Positions 1 through 12,196 of a stretch of DNA of 64,000 bases are shown here, one piece after another (within the stretch, counting starts at the first letter, position 1; every line of letters begins with the position of its first letter). The stretch is from Ochrobactrum sp. CGA5 (GTDB taxonomy: Bacteria; Pseudomonadota; Alphaproteobacteria; Rhizobiales; Rhizobiaceae). The translations under genes and the position numbers were made by a program. Location of the stretch: assembly GCF_006345815.1 (NCBI RefSeq), contig NZ_VCIG01000007.1, positions 124,001-188,000 on the forward strand. Direction: 5' to 3'. Below the pieces are notes generated by a model that was not told the origin of the DNA, made no database searches, and saw nothing but the letters and a program-made list of their open reading frames with translations.

Positions 1-23
1 TTCTCCGCAAAGTTCGACTCACC

Positions 24-53
24 GTGCAAGGCGTCCGCGAGGGCGTCTTGCAC
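24..53 (+). other. 10-bp inverted repeat at left edge
   Basis: Two 10-base arms (24-33 and 44-53) can pair with one G-U wobble when transcribed on the plus strand, around a 10-base loop. There is no following U-run, so a simple terminator is unlikely. The first 149 bases otherwise hold no gene that I can support; all three plus frames are open for over 100 bases, but none gives a recognisable protein. Confidence 0.3.
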
Positions 54-149
54 GCATTCAGGTCATTCCCGCCTGCCAGCGTGTCAATACTGCTTTACGC
101 TTTCCTGTGTCAGGCATCCGGTTATCGTAGAAGCATGATCTGAAACTTC

Positions 150-464
150 TCAGCGCCGCGTGGCCTCACCCGGAGCGGAAGGCTCAAGCGCCAGCGCATG
201 GACGCCGCTGTCCAGTTCTTCCTTCAAAAGTGCATTGATGGCGCGATGGCGCTCGATGCGACTCATTTTGGCGAAAGCGTCGGCAACGATGCGGATACGG
301 AAATGCGTTTCGCCGGTGCCGTCATAGACTTCATGATGACCGCGCTCCTCGTGGTGATGCCCGGCGTGGAGGTGGCTTTCATTGATGACCTCGAGCCGTT
401 CGGGAGCGAAAGCCGTGGTCAGTTTCGCTTCCATCGCGCTTTGTTTGCTATTGTGAATGGACAT
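150..464 (-). CDS. BolA family protein
   Basis: A small BolA-fold protein of 104 residues, close to the family size. BolA proteins act in the cytoplasm, usually with monothiol glutaredoxins, in iron-sulfur cluster and iron homeostasis; some influence cell shape. Visible family features are the E-SHLHAGH segment near residues 30-37 (conserved Ser/His ligand region), the THFRIRIV strand and the R-ERHRAINALL helix. I start at the ATG at 464, because GGGAGAAG lies 8 bases upstream of it; the in-frame GTG at 473 would be too close to that ribosome site. The gene diverges from the J-domain gene across about 186 bases. The family is clear; its specific partner is not. Confidence 0.9.
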   Translation of the reverse strand: MSIHNSKQSAMEAKLTTAFAPERLEVINESHLHAGHHHEERGHHEVYDGTGETHFRIRIVADAFAKMSRIERHRAINALLKEELDSGVHALALEPSAPGEATRR

Positions 465-650
465 TTGGACCACTTCTCCCCATATAGACGCTGTGCCTCA
501 TATAACGTTGCTTCGGCAGCAAAAGGTGGGGCAAATCCGCACAGGAAAGCAACCTGCTTCAAAATTTCGCCCCGTTGAAATGGCCAAAAGCCAGATCGGA
601 CGAAATGTCAATTCTTGTTCAGCAACTCATAATCCGCATAATCCGATTCG

Positions 651-1280
651 ATGACAACGAACTCAAAATTTTTCGACAGTATCCGCATCAAGCCCAAGAA
701 GACCGCGGAAGCGAAGGCTTCGGGGCCTTGCTGCCAGTGGGACGGGTGTGACAAGCCAGGCACGCATCGCGCGCCTGTCGGACGCATGCGCGAAGGCGAG
801 TATTTCCGCTTCTGTGTTGATCACGTGCGGGAATATAACAAGAATTTCAATTACTTCTCTGGGCTTTCGGACGGTGACATCGCGAAGTTCCAGAAGGATG
901 CAATCACGGGTCATCGCCCGACCTGGTCGACGACGGCGAACTCTACCGCCAAGCCGCGCACGTCGCCGGATATGGCGAAGATGCGTTCCGGCTCGGCTTC
1001 CTATCACAATCGTATCCGCGATCCCTTCAACCTTTTCAAGGAAGCCAAGGGACATGCGCCGGGCCAGAAGGGGCAGCGCAAGCCGCGTACGCTTGAGATA
1101 AAGGCGCTGGCGACACTCGGTCTTGAACCAAATTCGACTGGCGATAAGATCAAGGCGCGCTATAAAGAACTGGTAAAACAGCACCACCCGGATGCAAATG
1201 GTGGTGATCGCGGATCGGAGGAAAGATTTCGCGATGTAATTCAGGCTTATCAATTGCTCAAGCAGGCAGGTTTTTGCTAA
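651..1280 (+). CDS. DnaJ-domain protein
   Basis: A 209-residue protein with a C-terminal J domain (about residues 147-207). It includes the diagnostic HPD tripeptide in the KQHHPDANGG segment and a DVIQAYQLLKQ helix. J domains stimulate ATP hydrolysis by DnaK-type Hsp70. The N-terminal part has two CxxxxC-like cysteine positions (CCQWDGC, then FCVDH) but no DnaJ G/F linker or zinc finger, so this is a type III J protein rather than DnaJ. It sits directly before the cobS/cobT region, a position I recall from other Rhizobiales. No strong ribosome site precedes the ATG. The client is unknown. Confidence 0.85.
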   Translation: MTTNSKFFDSIRIKPKKTAEAKASGPCCQWDGCDKPGTHRAPVGRMREGEYFRFCVDHVREYNKNFNYFSGLSDGDIAKFQKDAITGHRPTWSTTANSTAKPRTSPDMAKMRSGSASYHNRIRDPFNLFKEAKGHAPGQKGQRKPRTLEIKALATLGLEPNSTGDKIKARYKELVKQHHPDANGGDRGSEERFRDVIQAYQLLKQAGFC

Positions 1281-1323
1281 ACCCTGTTTGGGTCTGACAG
1301 GCCGGTTATAGGAGCTGTCGCCG

Positions 1324-2474
<1,151 letters not shown>

Positions 2475-2577
2475 TGTGGAAGAAGCCTGCCGCCTGATCA
2501 TATCCGGCGGCAGCGCACTGTCTGATGCGGGGGTAGTAAGCTTCGCCCTTGCTTGAAAGCGAAGTCAGGATAGGCAT

Positions 2578-4491
2578 ATGTCGGCCCAGAAGTCAGGAAT
2601 AGGCGATAATTCGCGCGAGCGTAAATCGGGACCGGCGGATTCCGAACCGTTCAAGCGCGCCCTAACGGCTTGCATCCGCGCCGTTTCCGGCGAGCATGAG
2701 CTGGAAGTCGCGTTTACCAACGATCGTCCGGCCTTGAGCGCCAATCGCGCCCGTCTTCCCGATCTGTCGAAGCGCCCCACGGCGCACGATATCGCCGTCA
2801 CACGCGGCCTCGGCGATTCTATGGCGCTCCGTCAGGCGCGTCACAATCCGCGCATTCATGCGAGCCTAGCGCCGGAAGGCAAGCAGGCGCGTGCGATTTA
2901 TGACGCTGTAGAGCAGGCGCGTGTGGAAGCCATCGGCGCCCGCGCCATGGCTGGCATGGCGGATAACCTGTCCACCATGCTTGCGGATAAATATTCGAAA
3001 GCCAATTTCTCAGCCGTCACGACCAAGGAAGACGCACCGCTGGAGGAAGCCGTGTCGCTTCTGCTGCGTGAAAAACTGACCGGACAGCCTGCGCCTGCCG
3101 AAGCCGGACAGGTGCTCGAACTATGGCGCGACTGGATTGAGCAGAAGGCCGCAGCCGACATTGCGCGTCTCGGCGACAATCTCGAAGACCAGCAGGCTTT
3201 TGCGCGTACGGTGCGTGACATGCTCGCCTCCATGGATATGGCGGAAGAGTTGTCGCAGGAAGAACCAAGTGACGAGGAAGAGCAGAACGACGAACAGACG
3301 CCCGATTCCGACGAGAACGAGGAAGGTGGCGACGAGAGCCAGGAAGGTTCCGATTCCGCTGAAAGCGAGGAATCCGACAGTTCGAGCGATGAAGGCGAGC
3401 AGGGCGAAATGGATGCCGCCGATGCTTCCGCTGACGACATGGACGACAGCGACGATATTGACGCGGAAACGCCGGGCGATACGCGCCGTCCGAACCAGCC
3501 TTTCGCCAATTTTGCCGAGCATGTCGACTACAAGGTTTTTACGCGTGAGTTTGACGAAGAGGTCGAGGCGACTGATCTTTGCGAAGAGGCGGAACTGGAC
3601 CGTCTGCGCGGCTTCCTCGACAAGCAGCTTGCCAATCTGCAGGGAGTGGTCGGGCGTCTCGCCAACCGTTTGCAGCGCCGCCTGATGGCGCAGCAGAACC
3701 GCTCCTGGGACTTCGATCTGGAAGAGGGGTATCTCGATTCGGCTCGTCTGGTGCGCATTGTCATTGATCCGACGCAGCCGCTTTCCTACAAGCAGGAGCG
3801 CGATACGGATTTCCGCGATACGGTCGTGACGCTGGTGCTGGACAATTCGGGCTCCATGCGCGGACGGCCGATCACGGTCGCCGCGACCTGCGCGGATATT
3901 CTGGCACGCACACTGGAGCGCTGTGGCGTGAAGGTCGAGATTCTGGGCTTCACCACCAAGGCGTGGAAGGGTGGCCAGTCGCGCGAAGCGTGGCTCGGAC
4001 GCGGCAAGCCTGCCAATCCGGGCCGACTCAATGATCTGCGCCATATCGTCTACAAAAGCGCGGATGCGCCGTGGCGGCGTGCGCGGCGCAATCTCGGTCT
4101 GATGATGCGCGAAGGTCTTCTCAAGGAGAACATTGATGGCGAGGCGCTGATCTGGGCGCATCAGCGGTTGCTGGCGCGTCCTGAACAGCGCAAGATTCTG
4201 ATGATGATTTCGGATGGCGCTCCCGTCGATGACTCGACGCTTTCCGTCAATCCAGGAAACTATCTCGAGCGCCACCTGCGCGCCGTGATCGAGGAAATTG
4301 AAACGCGTTCGCCGGTGGAGCTGATTGCAATCGGTATCGGTCATGATGTCACGCGCTATTATCAGCGTGCCGTCACCATCGTAGATGCGGAAGAGCTGGC
4401 TGGCGCCATGACCGAGCAGCTTGCCTCATTGTTCGAGGAGCAAGGTGCTGCAGCATCCGGCAAAGGCAAACGCCGAGCCGGCAGACGATGA
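2578..4491 (+). CDS. cobT: Aerobic cobaltochelatase subunit CobT
   Basis: CobT is the partner of CobS in the cobaltochelatase and carries a von Willebrand A (integrin-I) domain. It has 637 residues, the usual length. A strongly acidic Glu/Asp/Ser region spans about residues 220-300. The C-terminal VWA domain begins with the metal-ion-dependent adhesion motif DNSGSMRG near residue 421 and continues through [13 protein letters not shown]. The acidic linker is typical of CobT and magnesium-chelatase D subunits. The gene ends at a bidirectional hairpin terminator facing the SDR gene, so cobS-cobT form one transcription unit. Confidence 0.95.
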   Translation: MSAQKSGIGDNSRERKSGPADSEPFKRALTACIRAVSGEHELEVAFTNDRPALSANRARLPDLSKRPTAHDIAVTRGLGDSMALRQARHNPRIHASLAPEGKQARAIYDAVEQARVEAIGARAMAGMADNLSTMLADKYSKANFSAVTTKEDAPLEEAVSLLLREKLTGQPAPAEAGQVLELWRDWIEQKAAADIARLGDNLEDQQAFARTVRDMLASMDMAEELSQEEPSDEEEQNDEQTPDSDENEEGGDESQEGSDSAESEESDSSSDEGEQGEMDAADASADDMDDSDDIDAETPGDTRRPNQPFANFAEHVDYKVFTREFDEEVEATDLCEEAELDRLRGFLDKQLANLQGVVGRLANRLQRRLMAQQNRSWDFDLEEGYLDSARLVRIVIDPTQPLSYKQERDTDFRDTVVTLVLDNSGSMRGRPITVAATCADILARTLERCGVKVEILGFTTKAWKGGQSREAWLGRGKPANPGRLNDLRHIVYKSADAPWRRARRNLGLMMREGLLKENIDGEALIWAHQRLLARPEQRKILMMISDGAPVDDSTLSVNPGNYLERHLRAVIEEIETRSPVELIAIGIGHDVTRYYQRAVTIVDAEELAGAMTEQLASLFEEQGAAASGKGKRRAGRR

Positions 4492-4501
4492 ACTTAGGGA
4501 T

Positions 4502-4528
4502 AAAAAGGGCGCTTGAAGCGCCCTTTTT
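4502..4528. terminator. bidirectional terminator cobT / SDR
   Basis: A perfect 11-bp stem (AAAAAGGGCGC / GCGCCCTTTTT) with loop TTGAA lies between the convergent ends of cobT and the SDR gene. It has U-runs in both directions. Confidence 0.85.
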
Positions 4529-5268
4529 CATGCCTGCTGTTTCGTCGCAGCCAGAACGATTTCGCGTATGCACACGCCCTGTGGCTGTTCATAGGCATAG
4601 AGAATGGCGCGAGCCACATCGTCGGCCGAAAGAACAGGCGCGCCCATTTCCTTTTTCCATTCTTCGTAACCGGCCTTGATGCCAGCGTCGCTGGTATGGC
4701 TCAGAAGTTCCGTTTCCACAGCACCGGGCGCAATCGTCACGACACGGACATTGTGCGGGGAAAGCTCCTCACGCAGATTCTCCGACATGCCATGCACGGC
4801 GAACTTTGTGCCGACATAAGCTACATGGTTGGCGAAGGTTTTGCGGCCAGCCACCGAGCTGATGTTGATGATGGTTCCGTGCTTGCGCGCGACCATGCCC
4901 GCCGATACGGCATGAATGCCATTCAGGAGGCCCTTGACATTCACTTCCAGCATCCTGTCCCACTCATCCGGGCTTTGCTTCGTCACTTCACCCAGCAACA
5001 TGACACCTGCATTGTTGACGATAGCGTCGGCAGGGCCAAACTTTGCTTCGGCTTCCTGAACGGCGGCTACAAGCGCCTTGCGGTCGGTAACGTCAACCGA
5101 TTTGCAGAGCGTGTTCGGGAGATTGAGCTTTTCCATCGCGTCCAGTCGGCGCGCCAGAAGCAGCAGCGGATGACCACGTTGCGCAAGCAGTTTAGCGGTA
5201 GCAAGACCAATGCCAGAACTTGCACCAGTTACGATGACGAGTGGAAGTTTTTCTTTATTAAAAGACAC
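4528..5268 (-). CDS. SDR family NAD(P)-dependent oxidoreductase
   Basis: A classical short-chain dehydrogenase of 246 residues. It shows the nucleotide-binding TGASSGIG near residues 14-21, NNAG near residue 88, the catalytic Ser in INISSVAG and the YVGTK active-site pair near residues 153-157. RR after the second strand (LLLLARR) suggests NADP(H), which is inference. The start is GTG at 5268, with AAGGA 8 bases upstream; no ATG is well placed. The flanking DNA at 5269-5400 is more AT-rich than average. The substrate cannot be named from sequence. Confidence 0.85.
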   Translation of the reverse strand: MSFNKEKLPLVIVTGASSGIGLATAKLLAQRGHPLLLLARRLDAMEKLNLPNTLCKSVDVTDRKALVAAVQEAEAKFGPADAIVNNAGVMLLGEVTKQSPDEWDRMLEVNVKGLLNGIHAVSAGMVARKHGTIINISSVAGRKTFANHVAYVGTKFAVHGMSENLREELSPHNVRVVTIAPGAVETELLSHTSDAGIKAGYEEWKKEMGAPVLSADDVARAILYAYEQPQGVCIREIVLAATKQQA

Positions 5269-5380
5269 CTAATCAATCCTTATCTAAATATAAACGTAAT
5301 CATGCGGAAACCAAAAAGCTGGATCTTGAGTGTATTCAAGCGTCTTTTGATTTCCGTACGTAATATAGAAATCTGGTCCA

Positions 5381-5413
5381 ATAAAGAAAGACCGCAAGAA
5401 AAACCTGCGGTCT
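5381..5413 (-). terminator. probable terminator of yhhQ
   Basis: An 8-bp perfect stem (AGACCGCA / TGCGGTCT; arms at 5389-5396 and 5406-5413) is followed on the minus strand by a T-rich tail (TTCTTTATT). It lies about 85 bases past the yhhQ stop. Confidence 0.55.
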
Positions 5414-5497
5414 ATCGAAGTTCGGTTCATACAGGAGATTTTTATTGAGAAAACACGTTTCCATTGGGATCAACGGATCGTGATTCTGGAAAGTGCA

Positions 5498-6148
5498 TCA
5501 GCCAGCTTTTGTGCGGTTTGGTGCGTAAAGCGTTGGAGCGAAGACGGCGAGGATAGCGCCGTAGGGGATCAGCATCAGTGTTCCCATGATGACCTTCACG
5601 AAAAAGTCACCAAAGGCCAGCGATCCCCAGAGCGGCACGCCCAGGCCCAGAAAGGAGGACGGCTCGGCAAGTGAGGAATCGGGCATGCCGGTCAATTTGT
5701 CGATCCAGGCGAAACCGGCTGCGAAGGCAATCGAGAAGAACAGGATCGTATCAAGCACCGAACCGAACATGGCGGCGGCAAATGGAGCCTTCCACCACGT
5801 CTTGCGACGCAAGCGGTCGAAGACAGTAATGTCCATCATCTGTGCGAGAAGGAAAGCAGAGCCCGAGGCAATAGCGATACGCGGTGTGGCGAGCCAGATC
5901 GACATGATGACGCCAAGAACGAAACCGGCATAAACGACTTTGCGCGCGGCGGCAGGGCCGAAGCGGCGATTCGTCAGATCATTGACCAGAAACGCGATGG
6001 GGTAGGTAAAGGCACCGTAGGTCAGCACTTCACCGAGACCAAAATGCTGGAATGGATATTGGACAAGAATGTTGGACGCAGCAACCGCCACGCACATGGC
6101 CAGTATCGCAGGCATGAGCCTGGAGAAAGAGGGTGTCTCGATTGACAT
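5498..6148 (-). CDS. yhhQ: Queuosine precursor transporter (YhhQ/VUT family)
   Basis: A predicted inner-membrane protein of 216 residues with about six hydrophobic segments. It matches the YhhQ/VUT family (COG1738), which imports queuosine precursors such as preQ0/preQ1. Family marks are YPIAFLVNDLTNRRFG near residue 48 and the DTILFFSIAFAAG segment. I start at the ATG at 6148; an upstream in-frame ATG at 6208 lies inside the rpmB terminator hairpin. AGGA, 7 bases before 6148, can serve as ribosome site and sits inside a preQ1-I-like fold that includes the start codon, which fits preQ1 feedback. It lies downstream of rpmB on the same strand. Confidence 0.88.
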   Translation of the reverse strand: MSIETPSFSRLMPAILAMCVAVAASNILVQYPFQHFGLGEVLTYGAFTYPIAFLVNDLTNRRFGPAAARKVVYAGFVLGVIMSIWLATPRIAIASGSAFLLAQMMDITVFDRLRRKTWWKAPFAAAMFGSVLDTILFFSIAFAAGFAWIDKLTGMPDSSLAEPSSFLGLGVPLWGSLAFGDFFVKVIMGTLMLIPYGAILAVFAPTLYAPNRTKAG

Positions 6149-6174
6149 TTTTTTATCCTGGGTGATGGAACCAG
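6146..6174 (-). promoter_or_regulatory. candidate preQ1-I-type riboswitch over yhhQ start
   Basis: On the minus strand the leader reads CUGG-UUCCAUCAC-CCAG-GAUAAAAAAAUG. The CUGG/CCAG stem, GGUUCC loop start, unpaired C before the 3' arm and A-rich tail parallel the preQ1-I aptamer. The loop CAU can pair with the start codon AUG to give the expected pseudoknot, which would hide both the AGGA and the AUG. The downstream gene is a queuosine-precursor transporter. This comparison was made from memory; no covariance-model search was run. Confidence 0.6.
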
Positions 6175-6203
6175 AAAAAAAGCCGACAGAAGCCGGCTTT
6201 TTT
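6175..6203 (-). terminator. rpmB terminator
   Basis: A GCCG/CGGC hairpin flanked by A and T runs directly follows rpmB. On the minus strand it ends in seven Ts, immediately before the aptamer-like sequence of yhhQ. yhhQ transcription from the rpmB promoter would therefore need read-through. Confidence 0.75.
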
Positions 6204-6225
6204 GTCAAAACTTTTGACCGGAAGC

Positions 6226-6522
6226 TTAGGCAGCGACTGCTTCAGCCTGCTTCTTTGCGATCTGACGCTTCAGCAGGCGAGCGCGCTGCGAGAGTTCCTT
6301 GTCATCAGACTTGACGAGGAACGCATCGAGACCGCCGCGATGTTCAACCGAACGCAGGGCGTTGGCGGAAATGCGCAGACGATAGCTCTGGCCGAGCGTT
6401 TCGGAGATCAGCGTAACATTGCAGAGGTTCGGCAGAAAGCGGCGACGCGTCTTGTTGTTCGCGTGGCTGACATTGTTGCCGTACTGGACCGACTTGCCGG
6501 TCAATTCACAAGCGCGGGACAT
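6226..6522 (-). CDS. rpmB: 50S ribosomal protein L28
   Basis: Bacterial L28, 98 residues, a large-subunit ribosomal protein. It starts [10 protein letters not shown], the standard L28 opening, and has the [14 protein letters not shown] segment near residues 16-29. The Ala/Glu-rich C-terminal tail is common in alphaproteobacteria. The start is the ATG at 6522; the longer upstream frame has no L28 similarity. A good sigma-70-like promoter lies 125-150 bases upstream on the minus strand, and a strong terminator follows the stop. Confidence 0.97.
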   Translation of the reverse strand: MSRACELTGKSVQYGNNVSHANNKTRRRFLPNLCNVTLISETLGQSYRLRISANALRSVEHRGGLDAFLVKSDDKELSQRARLLKRQIAKKQAEAVAA

Positions 6523-6870
6523 TTTGGTCTCACCTTCAATTACGTTCTTCAGGCCCCGACCCGAATGTCCGAATTCAAGCAATCAACGCAGTTTGATGCT
6601 GCTGGCGCGCGATCTCGGACAGGCGGCCTATTGGGAAAGTCGCGTTTCTATAGTGACAGCAGCCGTTGCAGTCAAGTGAGATTCCGTATCCATCGCGCAA
6701 AGACGCGGTTTTCTGGCTTTCGCACAGTCTTTACGAAAGCTTGCGATCATAACTTCGCCGATTTTGCTTGGCTTACACAGATACGGTATCGAAGAATCCC
6801 ACGCAACTTTCTGGCGGTTCGATGTGGTTGAAAACCTTCATTGGAAAAGCTGGCGAAAGGAATGCCGAGT
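6523..6870. other. intergenic region rpmB / DUF3108 gene
   Basis: 348 bases between divergent genes. It contains the rpmB promoter candidate and a GAAAGGA ribosome site at the right edge. I see no other gene. Confidence 0.6.
6647..6675 (-). promoter_or_regulatory. candidate rpmB promoter
   Basis: The minus strand shows TTGACT (6670-6675) and TATAGA (6647-6652) separated by exactly 17 bases, upstream of rpmB. This is one of the best sigma-70-type matches in the window. Confidence 0.6.
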
Positions 6871-7701
6871 ATGATCGAATCTTCGCATATGTTGAAGCCC
6901 GTCCAGCGCCGGCTTGCGCATTATTGCTTGGCGACAGTGGCGGGACTGGCTTTGGCGGGCGTGACATTTGCGAGCGGACCGGCGCGGGCCGACGATCTTT
7001 ACCGGACGGAATATGATATCTCCATTTTCGGGATTTCTATCGCGCGGTCTGCCATAGAAACCACGGTTAATGGTGCGAACTATAACCTTAATGGCCGTTT
7101 TCTAACTTCCGGTCTGGCACGGGTGTTCGACGATACGGACGGCACCGTACACGTTACCGGCAGCGCCATCAGCGGCAAGGTTGTGCCGAAGAGCTTCGAC
7201 CTCGTCTATAAGCATGGCCGCAAAAACAAGAGCACCACAATCCGCTTCGCCAATGGCAATGTCATCTCGGCGGAAAACCAGCCTCCGGTAAAGAAGCGCG
7301 ATCCATGGGTGGAAACTACGCCGCCGGATCTTCTCAACGTCAGCGATCCGCTGAGTGCGCTCATGATCCCTGCAAAGAACGGTCGCGCAGTCTGCGACCG
7401 TTCGCTGAGTGTGTTTGACGGGCAGACGCGGGCGGAGATCAAGCTTTCCTTCAATGGCACTGAATCCTTCACGACTGATGGCTTCACCGGCGAATCAGTC
7501 ATCTGCTCTGCTAAGTTCATTCCGATTTCCGGTTATCAGAAAGGCAAGAAAGCCATTGATTATCTGAGCAATCGCAGTCGAATGACCATCTCCTTCGCAT
7601 CGCTCGGCAATTCCGGCATCTATGCGCCCGTGGTGGCACGAATCGGCACACGGATCGGCACGCTAAAAATCCAGGCCACCCGCTTTTCCAAGGTGAATTG
7701 A
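6871..7701 (+). CDS. Secreted DUF3108 protein
   Basis: A 276-residue exported protein of the DUF3108 family, whose function is unknown. The N-terminus has a positive, then hydrophobic signal segment (CLATVAGLALAGVTFASG) ending at an Ala-X-Ala-like ARA-DD cleavage site near residue 41. The mature part is beta-rich with a pair of cysteines (ICSAKF and CDRS). I prefer the ATG at 6871, with GAAAGGA 9 bases upstream, over the ATG at 6862, which abuts that site. It runs convergently into the MerR gene with only a 14-base gap and no evident terminator. Confidence 0.75.
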   Translation: MIESSHMLKPVQRRLAHYCLATVAGLALAGVTFASGPARADDLYRTEYDISIFGISIARSAIETTVNGANYNLNGRFLTSGLARVFDDTDGTVHVTGSAISGKVVPKSFDLVYKHGRKNKSTTIRFANGNVISAENQPPVKKRDPWVETTPPDLLNVSDPLSALMIPAKNGRAVCDRSLSVFDGQTRAEIKLSFNGTESFTTDGFTGESVICSAKFIPISGYQKGKKAIDYLSNRSRMTISFASLGNSGIYAPVVARIGTRIGTLKIQATRFSKVN

Positions 7702-7715
7702 CCGGACCGTACAGC

Positions 7716-8141
7716 TTAATGCTTGGGATGCACACACTCATCATGGTTGCCGAGGATTTCGATCACGCGGCACTGGTCGATGCGGCCATGGGCGGTACAT
7801 TCAAGCATGCGCTGCAATTCCGCTTTAAGCGATAGCAGTTTTGCGATGCGGTGTTCGACATCGGTCAAGCGCGCGCGTGCAATGGCGTCGGCTGCCACAC
7901 AGGATTGGTCGGGATTATCCTGAAGGTCGAGTAGGGTGCGGATGGCATCGACCTCGAAACCCAGATCGCGTGCATGGCGAATGAAAAGCAACCGCTGAAC
8001 ATCCTGTCCGTCATAGAGGCGGCGATTGCCGTCGCTGCGTGGCGGTGAGGGCAGCAGACCGATCTGCTCGTAATAGCGAATCGTCGGAACCTTGACGCCG
8101 CTCGCTTTCGATGCTTCGCCGATCGATATATTCGTGGTCAT
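7716..8141 (-). CDS. MerR-family heavy-metal regulator (ZntR/CadR/PbrR-like)
   Basis: A 141-residue MerR-type transcription factor. The N-terminal winged helix covers ISIGEASKASGV and PTIRYYEQIGLLP; a dimerisation helix follows. Metal-site cysteines fit the ZntR/CadR/PbrR subgroup: SCVAAD near residue 81, CTAHG near 115, QCRV near 123 and a C-terminal CVHPKH. It diverges from the P-type ATPase gene and a perfect 8-1-8 palindrome lies between them. This implies metal-dependent activation of the exporter by promoter distortion. Zinc, cadmium or lead is likely; sequence alone does not separate them. Confidence 0.9.
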   Translation of the reverse strand: MTTNISIGEASKASGVKVPTIRYYEQIGLLPSPPRSDGNRRLYDGQDVQRLLFIRHARDLGFEVDAIRTLLDLQDNPDQSCVAADAIARARLTDVEHRIAKLLSLKAELQRMLECTAHGRIDQCRVIEILGNHDECVHPKH

Positions 8142-8149
8142 TTTCTGCT

Positions 8150-8176
8150 TGCTCCTCTAGTCACTAGAGGATGTAG
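8150..8176 (+). promoter_or_regulatory. MerR operator/promoter for the metal exporter
   Basis: A perfect palindrome CCTCTAGT-C-ACTAGAGG (8154-8170) lies in the 80-base divergent gap. TTGCTC (from 8149) precedes it and a TAGAC element follows after about 19 bases. An overlong 19-20 base spacer filled by a dyad is the hallmark of MerR-activated promoters. Confidence 0.7.
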
Positions 8177-8221
8177 ACCTTGCTCAAGACAATTCAAGAG
8201 CGATCCTGAAAAGAGCAGATC

Positions 8222-10738
<2,517 letters not shown>

Positions 10739-10743
10739 AGCAA

Positions 10744-10769
10744 AAGAACCGGCGATTTCGCCGGTTCTT
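10744..10769. terminator. bidirectional terminator
   Basis: A perfect 12-bp stem (AAGAACCGGCGA / TCGCCGGTTCTT) with a two-base loop lies between the convergent ATPase gene and the secreted-protein gene. Confidence 0.75.
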
Positions 10770-10787
10770 CTCATCCTTCGAGATGCG

Positions 10788-11282
10788 TTACTCGCCGATC
10801 AGAACGCGGATACGCTCGCTATACTGCTTGCCGAAGGCGAGGTGCTCGGGATTGATGTCCTTCAATTCGTCCACCAATTGCGCTTCGCCTTCCGCATCAG
10901 CCGCCGCAAGGCTGCTCATCAGGGCAAAATAGCCGAAAATATAATCGCTGGGCGTAATGTTCTGGGCTTTGAGTACTTCCACCACCTGCGGCCGGGATTC
11001 GATGCTTTTCACCATCTTATCGAAGGAAGGCGTGGCATCCTGTCCTTCCTCTTCCGTTGCGCTGATGTCCATAGCGCTCAGCTTTTCCTGAATCTTTTCC
11101 ATCCGCGACAGGAAATCTTCGCTCAGCTTGAAATTGTTGATTTCGGCGGGCGTCTGTTTCGGCGCAACGTCCAGCAGTAGGTCATCGGCGAAGGCGACAT
11201 TGGCGGAAACGGGCATGGCAGCAAGTGAAAGGCCAAGGAAAACGGCGCAGCCTGCAATCTTGAAACGGGATAACACCGTCAT
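10788..11282 (-). CDS. Hypothetical exported protein
   Basis: A 164-residue protein I do not recognise. A clear signal peptide (FKIAGCAVFLGLSLAAM) ends near ANVAFA-DD, residues 27-33. The mature part is acidic, mostly helical and cysteine-free, with segments PAEINNFKLSEDFLSRMEKI and ITPSDYIFGYFALMSSLAAA, resembling a small periplasmic helical protein. The start is the ATG at 11282. It lies downstream of gloB on the same strand with a 58-base gap, and ends at a shared terminator. Function is unknown. Confidence 0.7.
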   Translation of the reverse strand: MTVLSRFKIAGCAVFLGLSLAAMPVSANVAFADDLLLDVAPKQTPAEINNFKLSEDFLSRMEKIQEKLSAMDISATEEEGQDATPSFDKMVKSIESRPQVVEVLKAQNITPSDYIFGYFALMSSLAAADAEGEAQLVDELKDINPEHLAFGKQYSERIRVLIGE

Positions 11283-11340
11283 TCATCTATCCTCGAAACT
11301 GTAGAGAGCACGAACGATTCGTCGGCTAACATAGCATATG

Positions 11341-12123
11341 TCAGAACATGTCCTTGCGCTTGCGGATTTCGGCAAATACGGCTTCGTCAGGCGCATCCTG
11401 CAGGCCGAGGCGGCTGCGAATGCCTGCATCATGCCAGCGCAGGAAGGGATTTGTCGCCATTTCAAGTGCAATACTGGACGGCAATGTCATGCGATCAGCG
11501 GCGCGAAGCCGAGCGATCTCGCTTGCGCGCTCCTTGAGTGCGGAATTGGCCGGATCGATGGTGAGCGCAAAGCGAGCGTTGCTTTCGGTATATTCATGGC
11601 CACAATAAACCGCCGTATCGCCGGGAAGCGCAACCAGTTTCTGCAACGACTGGAACATGGTCAGCGGCGTTCCCTCGAAAAGCCGACCGCAGCCGAGCGC
11701 GAACAGCGTATCGCCCGTGAAGACGGCTTTCGCATCGGGAAGATAATAGGATACTTCGCCCGCCGTATGTCCCGGCGTTGCTATTGTCTTGACGCCGAAG
11801 AGGCCGAAGGTGAATTCGTCGCCATCTTTCACCGTTCGGTCGATGCCGGGAATCTTTGTTTCTTCCGCCTTGGGGCCGATGATGCTGACCCCATACTTTG
11901 CCTTCAGCGCTTGATTGCCCTCAACATGGTCGAGATGATGGTGCGTGGTGAAGATAAAATCCAGTGTCCAGCCGCGTCGCTTGAGCGCCGCTTCGACAGC
12001 GGCTGCATCGGGCGCATCGATGGATGCGGTCAGCGCACTTTGCGGATCGTGGATGAGGACGCCGTAATTATCGCTGCGGCAGATGAATTGTTCGATTTCA
12101 AGCCGTGGTGCGATCTCGTTCAT
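11341..12123 (-). CDS. gloB: Hydroxyacylglutathione hydrolase (glyoxalase II)
   Basis: Glyoxalase II hydrolyses S-D-lactoylglutathione to D-lactate and glutathione, completing methylglyoxal detoxification. At 260 residues it is normal length. The metallo-beta-lactamase metal motif THHHLDH is near residues 58-64, followed by TPGHTAGEVSYY near 114-125, TGDTLFALGCGRLFEG near 135-150 and CGHEYT near 172. These supply the binuclear metal ligands. It is a cytosolic enzyme. It follows ispZ with a 73-base gap containing a dispersed-repeat copy, so it may have its own promoter. Confidence 0.96.
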   Translation of the reverse strand: MNEIAPRLEIEQFICRSDNYGVLIHDPQSALTASIDAPDAAAVEAALKRRGWTLDFIFTTHHHLDHVEGNQALKAKYGVSIIGPKAEETKIPGIDRTVKDGDEFTFGLFGVKTIATPGHTAGEVSYYLPDAKAVFTGDTLFALGCGRLFEGTPLTMFQSLQKLVALPGDTAVYCGHEYTESNARFALTIDPANSALKERASEIARLRAADRMTLPSSIALEMATNPFLRWHDAGIRSRLGLQDAPDEAVFAEIRKRKDMF

Positions 12124-12136
12124 GGCGTCCTTCCTC

Positions 12137-12181
12137 CTAAAGTGTGTCGCATTATCCGACGCAAAACCGTTTCACACTTTT
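12137..12181. repeat. dispersed hairpin repeat, copy 1
   Basis: The outer arms AAAGTGTG/CACACTTT and the core AAAACCGTTTCACACTTTT (12163-12181) lie in the ispZ-gloB gap. The 19-base core is identical to the one at 46290-46308. Confidence 0.7.
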
Positions 12182-12196
12182 GCTGGAAATGCTCGA

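Noticed and set aside
1-149. Open frames reaching the left window edge
   Set aside because: All plus frames are open for over 100 bases, but none gives a recognisable protein end; short GC-rich sequence explains this.
2898-4344. Long minus-strand ORFs opposite cobT, one Ser-rich
   Set aside because: The Ser-rich stretch is only the complement of the acidic Glu/Asp codons of CobT.
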